64,000 nt of DNA from Haematococcus lacustris (lineage: Eukaryota; Chlorophyta; Chlorophyceae; Chlamydomonadales; Haematococcaceae). The translations under genes were made by a program, and so were the position numbers. The stretch is taken from contig JASKMD010000008.1 of NCBI GenBank assembly GCA_030144725.1, positions 13,170,160 through 13,234,159 of the forward strand, written 5' to 3'. The notes below the pieces were generated by a model, which ran no database searches, was not told the origin of the DNA, and saw only the letters and a list, made by a program, of their open reading frames with translations. The stretch's first letter is position 1. The number at the start of each line of letters is the position of its first letter. Below are positions 22,183 through 32,500 of this stretch, piece by piece.

Positions 22183-23606
22183 TCACTTGCCCAAGGCCAG
22201 TGTGAGCTCAGCCTCCACCACCAACTCAGAGCCAACATAGCCTGTGGCCGCGACCTTGACCACGCCAAAGCGCTTGTTGTACTTGGTCACCTCGGCACGC
22301 ATCATCTGCGTGACAGAGGTGTCCACATGCAGCCGCAGACATCAGTGCCCTCACAAGGAAGCAATAAGGTCAAGGTGCTCCCAACCCCCCTCCGCAAATG
22401 GCATGGAGGGGAGGAGAGTTACGCTGGGTGCCATCACATGCTACTTGGGCGTCTTGGGCTTCCTCATGTGCTGCTGTCGCTGCTGCTGTCACTGACGCTG
22501 CTGCTACTGCTGCTGCTGCTGCTGCTGCAGGGCCTTCTCCCAACATGTTGTAATGGACCATGCACACGCGGAGTCACAGGAAGTGGCATGCCATGGAGGT
22601 CGACAGCCTGGTTGCTATTACTGCCTCGTACACCATGTAAGTGTGGGGTCACTTGTCTGCCTGCCTGCACCTGTGAACATGACGGTGGCCCGTCTGCCTC
22701 CCTGCCATTGTGACTATGACAGTAGCCCGTCTGCCCTCACATCAGCGGCTTTGCATGCAGCTTACCAGGACATCTCCAGGCACCACCGGCTTCCTGAATC
22801 GACAGCTGTCGATGCCGCCAAAAAAGAACAAGCCCTTGGCAGCTGTGTCCTCAGGATCTAGCATCACAATGCCTGCCAGCTGTGCCATTGCTTCAACTTG
22901 CAACACCCCTGCAGCAGGCACCAGGGCAGTGAGGCAACCTCATGCTGCCACACAACATTTCCTGGCATGTGATGTAGGAGCACAAACCCAGACCAGGTTG
23001 ATGTGCAGGCCTGTTTCAAGAGGCCAGTGAGCAGATAAGGTATTGACGAGTGCCCTGACCTTCCCTCACTCTTCATCAAGTGCTGAGTCAGATCACAGCC
23101 GGCAGCTGCCCATGCTTCAGCTTGCAACAGCAGGGCATGAGGCTCGGTGTCTCACCAGGCATGATGGGTCGCTCTGGGAAGTGCCCGGTGAAAAAGTTAT
23201 CATTGACGGTGACGCATTTGTAGCCCACAGCGTACTTTTCCTTTTCCCACTCCACCACACGGTCTACCAATAGGAACGGATATCTGCAAGCAGCACGCAG
23301 GTCATGACCTAGGTGGTGTGTGCCCATGGGCCTTGTCCCTGTAGGTTGCTAGCCCAACCTGTGTGGAAGAGTTTTCATGATGGCGTTGATGTCTCGCAAC
23401 GGGTGGAAGTTGGGACCTGTCTTCTCGATAGACACCGCGGGTACGGCTTTGGCAGCCGCAGGGGGCGCAGGCTCTGCGATCGTTGCGTTCTCTGCTCTAA
23501 CTGACAAGGTAGAGCTTCGTGCGCATCTTCTGGGCCGGATGGGGGTAGATGACAACCTCGTGCAGTCCACTGACCCGCAAGCGCGACGGTGAATCTGCAG
23601 TGCCAT
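22183..23606 (-). CDS. fabZ: Plastid 3-hydroxyacyl-ACP dehydratase (FabZ type)
   Basis: The enzyme dehydrates 3-hydroxyacyl-ACP in plastid type II fatty acid synthesis. Four minus-strand exons join in phase: 23606-23359, 23283-23156, 22908-22766, 22305-22183, giving 213 residues. The first ~60 residues are Ser/Arg/Ala-rich without acidic clusters, as in a chloroplast transit peptide. The mature part holds [20 protein letters not shown], then the hot-dog active-site block [17 protein letters not shown] (catalytic His), [16 protein letters not shown] (catalytic Glu), [21 protein letters not shown] and [18 protein letters not shown]. All expected conserved blocks are present. The start at 23606 is the first in-frame ATG. 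It is followed at its 5' side by the CHMP1 gene on the same strand, 475 bp away. Confidence 0.93.
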
Positions 23607-24081
23607 TTCCGGTACGTATGCGTATCGTGAAACGGTAGCCGATGCTGCTCGGCGTCCGAGCGTGTTGGCGTTTTTCACTTTTTCGACATGCTGAACCACA
23701 GCAAAAAGACGTTCATTGCGAGCATAGGCGAAGTGACTCCTGCAGCCAGGCCTGCTGTATGCATGTCTGTCCAGGGCGTCTTACAATTGCAAACGACGCT
23801 CACAATGCTATGTACACAATTGTCTCCCCTACAACCGTCCAACTGTTTGATGCCCAGCACCCCAGCCTCACAAACGTTTAACACCGCATGCACCCCATAC
23901 AAACAAGACCATTCATAGAAAGTGTGGAGAGTGAGACAGGCTAGCATAACGCACCACTGGTGGCAATAGCTGCCCAGCAATGACACGCACACTGCCGCCG
24001 TGCATGTGAATCCAAGCCCCGTGCCATGCCTTCAGCCTCCTGTCACGCTATGATGCCAGGCACTGGATGTGACCACAGCCG
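23607..24081. other. Spacer between fabZ start and CHMP1 stop
   Basis: 475 bp that must contain the CHMP1 3' UTR and the fabZ promoter. The TTGCAAACGACGC region is unremarkable; no coding match. Confidence 0.5.
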
Positions 24082-25452
24082 CTATCGGCCTCGCAGGTCT
24101 GCCAGTCGTGCTCCCAGCTCGTCTTGCTCTGTGGCCTTTGCTCGAGAGGGGCCTGCTGTGTTGGGCGCAGAAGCCATGCCCAGGTTGACTTCCAGGCTGT
24201 GTTCATCCGCCACCTGCCACCACACACACAGCCATGGCATATGAGATGCGTCAGGCTCTAGCATCAGACTGCTGCTGCCCTGCACTGCTACAGTCACGCT
24301 TTGACATGTCACCCGGGCAACCTCAGCGTCGCCTGCTATGTTGCCACTGCTGAGGTGGTTGCTAGGGCCACCACCGATGTCCGGCCAGACACTTTGCTGG
24401 GCGCTGCAGTGTTCATGCAGCCCCCGAGCCCCTCCGCGCCTCCTGACCCTGCACCTCCTGCCCACTCCATCAATACGAGACTAGAGCGCCATCCCACCTG
24501 CTGTATGAGGCTGTTTACGTCCTCCTCAGGGGTCAGCAGTGCGGCCTGAGACCCCATCATGTCATCCACAACTTGCGTCTGGAGGTCGAGGTTCTCAAAT
24601 TGCTTCTGCACCACCAGTAAGCAAAGGGAGCATGGCGCCATACATATGACATATGGAAACCTGTGTCAGATGGGCCTGTCACCTCACAAGCTCATGCCTG
24701 CCTAAGGCAACGCAAACTTCTGGGCTGCACCTCTGCTGCTCTACCAACCAACCATGTGACAACACAGCAAGCGCTGAGCTGGTGCTGCACAAGAGGGATG
24801 GGCATGGAATGAGCTGCAGTGCTGCTTGTTTGCGGTTTGAGGGGCTTTTTGCACACCGCCCACCTCAAACTGGCTCATGGTGGCAGCTATCTTCTCCACG
24901 TTGTTACTCTGGAGAGATGTCTCTAGTGACTTCACGATTCCTGTATGCCGCCATCACGGTGGATGCTGGAAGGAAGGTCTCTGGCCAGAGCAGGTCTAGC
25001 CACATTTAGAAACCCATGCTGCCATGACTCGCCAATGGCTTACCTGACATGTTCTTGGTGATCATCTGCATCTTTGCCTGGGTCTCTAGCCTGGTGGTCA
25101 CAGCATCCAGGCGGGAGGCTAGCTTCATATAGTTGATCTGCTCGCTCTTTTTGCGGATGGCATTCTGTGCGTAAATCTTAGCCCCCTCCATGTTGCCCTT
25201 CTCTATAGCTTTCTTGACCTTTAGCCGCTCTGACTTCTCCTCTTTCTCGCATTTCACAGCTGACCGGGACAGTTGCTTGGCAGTGAACTTGAGGTTGAAT
25301 ATCTGTGAGCATCGCTGGCACTGACGTTTCAGTCTGGGGTTTCACGTGAAGGATGGGGAAAAACCCATTGATACAATGGCATTACCGCAGTGCAATGCGG
25401 AGCTAGACGAGGCGCTGCTGCGCACCTGATCAAGTAGCTTTTCCCCGCCCAT
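24082..25452 (-). CDS. CHMP1: ESCRT-III subunit CHMP1 (VPS46)
   Basis: CHMP1/Vps46 is a late ESCRT-III component that recruits Vps4 for membrane scission at multivesicular bodies and in cytokinesis. Five minus-strand exons: 25452-25426, 25302-25044, 24940-24864, 24605-24498, 24213-24082 give 200 residues, the usual family length. Conserved pieces in order: [79 protein letters not shown] and [17 protein letters not shown]. The C-terminus ends [15 protein letters not shown], matching the MIM helix that binds the Vps4 MIT domain. All splice sites are GT-AG and phases agree. It diverges from fibrillin-5 across 431 bp. Confidence 0.95.
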
Positions 25453-25883
25453 GCTCGCGGTCTTCACGCGGACTCAGCGAGGCTCGGCGATAACTGAGCT
25501 ACGCAGCTTCTAGCATGAGGTGTGTCATTCTGAGGGTCATTGCGAGTGACCATTTCATTCCGGTCGGGGTGCGCGGCCAGCGCGGCAGCGACTGTCCCCC
25601 CTCATGCTGCTATAGCCCTCAAGCTACTCTAAAGCAAAGCAAGAGCTGCAGTTGAACATAGACATGGGCCCTACACACACCCACACCTGTGCGTCCTTTC
25701 ATCTCTCGCTCAGTACCAGCACAGCGTGACTACAGGTAGTACGAAGTATTTGCACAGTAGGGCGCTCCCGGCCAGGTCCTATTAGGACCGGGTTAAGACC
25801 CTGAGGATTTTGCACATGCTTGCATCAAGGTTTTGATTCGTGTTCATGTGGGCACACTACATTATGCATACTATGAGCATACC
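25453..25883. promoter_or_regulatory. Divergent intergenic region CHMP1 / FBN5
   Basis: 431 bp between two divergent starts must hold both promoters. No TATA box or clear repeat is evident; assignment is positional. Confidence 0.45.
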
Positions 25884-27615
25884 ATGATAGCCAGCTGTAA
25901 GCACTTCAGTCTGTCTGGAAGGGCTCGGCTGCAAACGTCAGTGACGCCGGTGGAGGATGCACAGCACAAATGTGCATTGCGTCGAAGCCTGCAAGCGACT
26001 GCTGCACCGCAGCCTTCCACAACAGCTGCGGACATCAAGGCCGAGCTACTGACATCACTGCGGGACACGAATAGGGGCATCTTTGGCCTGCCAGTAAGCA
26101 ATGCGGCACGAGAGCAAGGCTGTGCTTTGCTCCTGACAAGTAATCAATTGGTACACCCTGTCGTGCTTGGCCAGGCAGCCAAGAAAAATGCCATCTTGGG
26201 CCTTGTCACAGCACTAGAGGCTGAGACCCCAGTGCCTTCTCCCACCAGCTGCCTGGAGCTGTGTGCAGGGCGCTGGCGCCTCCTGTACTCCACTATAACC
26301 ATCACAGTGAGAACCACCCTGCCATTGATGTGAGCATAATTCAGTCACAGTTTGGGCAACCTGCTAGTGTCGCTACTTGGCTGCTGCCTGGCAAGGCTTT
26401 GCACGAACATTGATGAAGACTAGCAGACTGGCTGATGTAAGGAGGAAGTCTTTAGGCCGTAGGACAGCAGCGTACCATGCGTGACTGCCCCCCATGCGCC
26501 TCTGCCTCCATCGCATGACACAGCGTTCCTGGCAGCCTGTGTGGCGGTAGCTCACTGCCTTTGCCCTGTAGCCACACACTTCATCAAGAAGACAGCTCTA
26601 GCTTTGCTCTTATTAGTGATGAGCATGGCCAGCTGCCTCTCATCACAACACCACAAACGACTGTTGTGCAGCTGCCAGGCAACGAGTGTGGCGGCTGGCG
26701 CAGGGGGTCAAACGTACAAAGCTGGGCTTGCGGGAGTTCATCCGCTTGGGAGACTTTGTGCAGGAGATCGACACAGTGCACGCAGAAGCAGTGGGTGGAT
26801 TTGCATCAGGCCGCTTGAAAGCACAGCAATAGCCAGTGGGATGTTGTGTGCCACAGCACTGGACAGCTACTGGACAGCTACTGGACATGGCTCAGCAATG
26901 GACAGACATCGCGCGCTTTGCCTCCCAACTGTTGTGCCAGTCACACGTACTCCCATGGTGGCTATGCACCCGCAGATCAACACTGTCGATTTCAACGTTG
27001 CACAGCTGAGCATGGTAGGTGGGGCTCTCACTGTACGCGCTGGCTATGAGCCTGTGGGGCCTGCCCGCGTAGCCATCACCTTCAAGGACGCCAGCCTGGT
27101 GGGTGCATGTGCAAGGGGGAGGGAAGCTCACGGCACTCAGGGGGTGGGCAGCAGCCACAGCGCTAAGGGCCCTAGAGTGACCCACAGGCCACTGCAGGGT
27201 GGCAGGGAGTGTGGAGGGCAAGGCAGCCGTATGCCAATGGCATTGACGCTAGCCCGCAGAGGCCGATGAAGTATGATTGTGGGTTGCCCCTGTTACACAC
27301 GTCAAGTGTTGCGCGGTGGGGCTGCCACTTAGGGCTGAAAGGATAACGACTGAACAGTCACCTTGTCATGTTCAGCCATGCGGGCGACGTCAGAGAGTAG
27401 GAGTGTTACTGACCACTGTCCTGTTGTGTGATGGCATCTGACCTTTGCCATTGCAGCGCCCACCCCAGCTGCAAAAGCTGTTTGAGGCAAACTATGATCT
27501 GCTGTTGAGCATCTTCAACCCGGAAGGCTGGTTGGACATCACGTACCTGGACCAGGAGCACAGAGTAGGCAGAGATGACAAGGGCAACGTGTTTGTCCTA
27601 GAGAAGTTGTCGTGA
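25884..27615 (+). CDS. FBN5: Plastid fibrillin, FBN5-like (PAP/fibrillin domain)
   Basis: Fibrillin-5 is a stromal lipocalin-like protein needed for plastoquinone-9 synthesis through solanesyl-diphosphate synthase. Five exons: 25884-26093, 26175-26306, 26704-26790, 26976-27098, 27457-27615 give 236 residues. After a ~50-residue transit-like N-terminus come [61 protein letters not shown] with [11 protein letters not shown], and [20 protein letters not shown]. It ends [15 protein letters not shown]. The order and spacing follow plant FBN5, including the terminal RDDKGN-FVLE motif. Start chosen at the first in-frame ATG in exon 1. A FBN5 rather than another fibrillin is favoured by the RDTNRGIFG and DKGNVFVLE motifs. 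Confidence 0.92.
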
Positions 27616-28251
27616 CCAATGGGTTCCCTGGTGATGCGAATTGCATCATGCAAAACTGAGGATGGCAGCAGATGTGGGGACAAGGCCTCTGCTTTGCTGT
27701 GCCTAAGAACTTGAGCTCAGGGGACTTGCTCAATCACAGTATTCGAAGTTATGCTGAAGATGCCAACCATCAGCAAAAAAGGCAGTAAAGTCACAATACA
27801 GTTGTGGAAGATCAAGTGGTGAGCGTCTTGTCGAGCTAGTCATGATGAAGGTGATTATCACAAGACATCACTCGCTGTTGGCCATAATAGGGAGGTATAT
27901 CAGACACAGGTGAGAGGGGGGCGATGGCTTACACCGCCTGAACCGTCAATCGTTATGACTAGACACAAAGCAACAAGATGCCACGTATGTCATTGCTGGG
28001 TTTTGGTGCCGTCTTTGAGAAGGACCTTTCCTCACTCTGCTCCCACCTTCACCTAGCCATGAATCCAAACGCCCCAGGCAATTCCTCATGCAGCTTTGTC
28101 ACCTCCTTGCTCTCCCACAGGTCGGCTTCACGCACCTACAGAGCACCAGGCCATTGCCTATGTAGCCACAAAATCTGGGACATTATGATCAGCAATGTCA
28201 GTTCACAGTCAATGACCTACAGTACAGGCTGCAACAAGGCGGGCACCTTGG
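27616..28251. other. Intergenic region between convergent FBN5 and ABM genes
   Basis: Contains both 3' UTRs. No coding resemblance found in about 630 bp. Confidence 0.5.
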
Positions 28252-29196
28252 TCATCCATGTGGCTCAAACACTGAAGCTGCTGGGATCAGCTTGCCAAAT
28301 GATAAATATTGTAATAAATAATATGATGAGCAGCAAGATAATATGATGAGCTGAATGATAAGCTGTGTACAGCACCCTTCTGGCTAGAGTGGCTATTCTG
28401 GCTATTGCCAAACTGCACTGCAACCCAGCATGTGCGGCTGATGATAGAGCTAACACATTGCAAGGGAGATGGGTGGCCAAGCTCGCGAGTCTCAAAGAAC
28501 CTGTCACCGCACCTGCGTCTTCCCTTGTGGCAGTGCAATCTTGTGGCAATACCAAGAGCTGCAGCTTCCAACACCTGGCCCTCCCAACGGGCGTGCGATG
28601 GCATGGTGGCTTAGCATGCATGGAGGGCTGCTGTGCTATACTCACACCTTTGCACCAAAGCATTTGAAGGCCTCGCTCTGCCAATGCACCTCCTCAAGAT
28701 ACTGCTTAGAGGTGTAGCGCTCGAAGATGATCAATGAGTCAGGGTCGCCCTCACCCACTGACAGCTGGTAGGTCAGGCAGCCAGGCTCGTGGGCTGACAC
28801 ATGATCAGCCTGCAAGGAGAGCAGGATCTGCCACATTCATGGCTTGTGTGAGGGTGGTGTCCTGGGGTAGCTCAATGCATCTGCTCAATACATCTGTGTA
28901 TCTGTGTAGGTGTATCTGTGTATCTGTGTCTGTGTCTGTGTATCTGTCTATCTGTGTATCAGTATGGTCAGTGAGCAGGGGAGGGGCCTGCCGCCCTGCG
29001 GCTCCTTTACTTCCACCCACCAACGGTTTGAAAGCCTGCTTGAAGTCCTCCATCCTGCCCGGCTTGACTCTTGCTGCGGCCGTTCAACGTACGAGTGTAC
29101 TGTAATGATTGCACTGACTGCGAAGCAAATAGTTTCAGCGAGCGCACCCTTCACGAGCACTACATACACTGGACCCGATGCCGCTTCATTCGTCAT
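28252..29196 (-). CDS. ABM-domain (antibiotic biosynthesis monooxygenase fold) protein
   Basis: A small ferredoxin-like alpha-beta barrel protein. Exons on the minus strand: 29196-29148, 29073-29021, 28809-28648 and a probable last exon 28290-28252, giving about 100 residues, the size of a single ABM domain. The sequence includes VYVVLVKARVKPGRMEDFKQ, HEPGCLTYQLSV, DSLIIFERYTSKQYLEEVHW and SEAFKCFG; EPGCL-Y and the ERY...H segment are the family hallmarks. The catalytic partner or substrate is unknown; members range from quinol oxidases to stress proteins. The last exon is the least certain part, chosen because phase and length fit. It diverges from KIN17 over 390 bp. Confidence 0.82.
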
Positions 29197-29586
29197 CGTG
29201 TACCTACGCGCGCTCTCCTCCTAACTACTCACTAGCTGCTGTTCAGCAGGGGTTCAGTCCTAATGAATTACAGTCCTAATGAATTCGTTACAGTCCTAAT
29301 GAATTACACCCGCATGATTATTAAACCTCGCTCTTCATACACAAGTCACCAGTGTCCAGCTGCCCCAGCTGGTGGCTGAAATTAGAGTGTTTGATTCAGC
29401 TATGCCTCGTACTTGCATGTTTTGAAAAGCTGTCCTGCCAGGGCTACATGACCAAACACGCCCATGTTACCTCATGTAGGCAAGGCCTTACTGACTCCAC
29501 GAGGTCCTCATAGGACGAGCATAAGGGTAGCTGTACGTCTTGCGGACAAGTAATCGTCGTACGCCTCGGCGTCAGGGTTCGTCGGG
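29197..29586. promoter_or_regulatory. Divergent intergenic region ABM / KIN17
   Basis: Holds three direct copies of ACAGTCCTAATGAATT (29259-29306) of unknown role between the two divergent genes. The promoter function is inferred from position. Confidence 0.45.
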
Positions 29587-32500
29587 ATGGGGGTGAGAGT
29601 TGCGCGCTGCGATACTCGCTTTGCATGGAGCCTTCATCTACAGCTCGCGCCATGTGCATGTGCAGAAAGACGGGTTCCTGACGCCCAAGGCGGTAGGCCT
29701 GGGTTTGCTGCTTGACCCATTTTCTTGCGCTGTACTCATGCAGCACAAGTGGTGTGCAGATCGGCAACCGCATCAAGGCAAAAGGCTTGCAGAGGCTTCG
29801 GTGGTACTGCCAGCTGTGCCAAAAGCAATGTCGTGATGAGAACGGGTTCAAATGCCATCAAACCAGTGACAGCCACATGAGGCAGATGGACCTGTTTGGG
29901 ATGAACCCTGGGAAGGTGGTGGCGGAGTACTCCGCAGAGTTTGAGAAAATGTTCCTGGATCACCTCAAGAGAGCGTGAGTAGTGGTGGGCCGCAGCGCAG
30001 CTCGTCACAGCATCTCAGCAAGCTCTGCATCTCAGGAACTCAAGCAACTCAGGCAACTCAAACTCAGCATCTCAGTAACTCAGCAATGCAGCATCTCAGC
30101 ATCTCTGTGACTCACCAGCCCCCTCGTCCCTCAGGGTACTCAGGGTAATGTTATGGAGCTGTATGGATTTATTCTCCCTTGCACATGGCACATGCAAAAG
30201 GCATGGGCGCCTACCACCTACACCATTGCCTGACCCCTGTGACAGGGTTGTAGTCTAGAGTTGGCATGACGAACATGCACTAATGAAAGCTGATGACAGC
30301 TAAGGAGAGGGGGCACACACTATTGTGCCCCAGCAGGCTGCTGCTGCTGCTGGGCCTTGGGTGGCCGGCCACGCACCCGCCCGTAGCCCAGGCCAGGGTA
30401 CTCCTTGCCCTTGGCCGGTATAGCTGCCTGCTCTGGACACCAGCATAGCTCCAGTGGGCGCCACCTGCTCTCCCCCAATGCGCTGCATGTTCAGCTGTTC
30501 AGCATGAGCAGGGCTGGCCTAGGAAAGTCTGGAGAAGCAGTGACAGACACAGCACTGCTTCTTGCTCAGCCCTTCATTGCAGTGTGACCCACCAGCCTAC
30601 ACAACCACATGGATCACCAGCCCAACCACAACCAGCCCACACAATTGCATGATCACCAGCCCACCAGTTAACCTCCCCTCTAGCGCCAAATAACAAGGGT
30701 CAGATGACAATGAGAACAAGCGTCAGATTACATTGCCTGTGCATGTGTCAGCATGCTGCACTAGCAAGCTCTGCTTCTTAGTGACTCAAAACAAGCAAGG
30801 GAGCTTAGTGTCCTGCATGCTGCATGCCTGGGTGACGTGTCCTCTGCATCCAGTACAGGTCTTGTGTGAGCCTGCTGGGCCTGCTGCCAGCCTTGTGTGG
30901 TGTTGGCCTACTGGGCTGCCAGGCTATGTCCTGTCATGCCTGGCGGGCTGGTTGGCTTTGAACGCGTTTTGTCTGTGAAGATGTGGGTATGCTGGCTGGC
31001 TGGCTGGCTGGGTGTCATGGCATGTCATGGCTGGCTTGTAGAGCTCTGTGCTGCTGCGGCAGCTGGGTGCACAACCTCGTGCCTGCAGGCACCCCTTCAG
31101 CCGGGTCATGGCGAAGAATGTGTACAACGAATACATCAATGACAAGCACCACATTCACATGAACTCAACACGTTGGCTCACACTCACTGAGTTTGTGAAG
31201 TACCTGGGCAGAGAAGGTGAGAGCACTGCGTGGTGCCAGAGTGTGTGTGTGGACCCTTGCTGACTGCCCTGTGTGCTGCTGGCCAGTGTGTGGGGTGCGT
31301 ACCCTGGGCAGGAAAGTGCAAGGTGGACGAGACTGAGAAGGGCTGGTTCATCACTCTCATCCACAGAGACCCCATGCAGGTAAGCAAGCTGATACTCAGT
31401 CCCATGTGCTGTAACTATGGTGGCAGTGCATGCACGCCACACTCCAGACAATGTCATGTGATGATGTTGGTGGTACAGAGGCGTCGCGCACTGCCCTTTG
31501 CCTTGCCTGTCTGTGTGCAAGCTGACCCTGCCATCAGCCTGCAGGCTGGGGTGGTCCAGATTCAGCTGGTCATGCTTGCGTGCAGGAAATCGACGATGAG
31601 AAGAAGCTGAAGCGCACAGAGGCAGAGCGAGAGGAGAACGAGCGGCACAACCTGGAGATCGACCTGCAGGTGTGATGGGGTGTGACGGCCCTGCATAACA
31701 GGTCTGCAGGCAGCCTGGTGTGTGACCCTCCATGGTGGCAGACACCGTCACAAGGCTGGGCAGCATGCCAGCATCACATGGGCGAGTGCCATGCGTACCA
31801 GTGTGCCAGTGTTTGCAATGCCTCCCATACGGTGTCAATGGCAAGAGAAACACCATAGCATCGCCACACAACCCTCTCATGGTGTGAAGCGGGTCCATGC
31901 ACCTCGCAGCCATCGCACTGGCCTCTGGTTGCATCTGTGACACACTCAGCCGGCTGTCCAGCACACCGCTGCCTCAGCCCACACCGCTGTGCCTGTCAGG
32001 GTGTGATGGGGTGTGCAGTGGGTGTGGTCTGCCGTATGGGACCCACTGCAGGGTGGATGAGGTGGGCTGGCAGGTGTGATGGGGTGTGCTAGCTGCTGGC
32101 CCCTGTGGCTCACCCTGCTGTTGCGTAGGTAGCCCGCGCTCGCAAGTATGCGCGCACTGAGGAGGGGCCAACAGAGGCCACCGAATTGGTGAAGAGTGGC
32201 GAGGCTCCGTTGGTGCTGAGTCTGAAACCTGGCCAGGCCGGGGACCCGGAGCCCTCACAAGCAGCAGGTCAGGGCCAGGCGTGTGGCACATGACCAGCAG
32301 CAGTGTGGGTGCAGACTGGGTGTCAGGGCAGCATTCACACCCACCCCTGCTGCTGGCAGTGAGCACAGGCAGATGCTGTTCATACCAAAACGCATGCAGC
32401 ATGTTTCCTCCGCCAGAGAAGATAACGGCATCAACAGCTGGAGGTCGGCCGCTGCACCCAAGGCAACTGGGGCAGCCGGTGGCGATCCACATATCCCCTG

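Noticed and set aside
28265..28684. 139-codon minus frame over the ABM gene 3' intron
   Set aside because: It overlaps the exon in another frame and is AT-rich intron sequence; only the short spliced exon near 28252-28290 fits phase and domain length.
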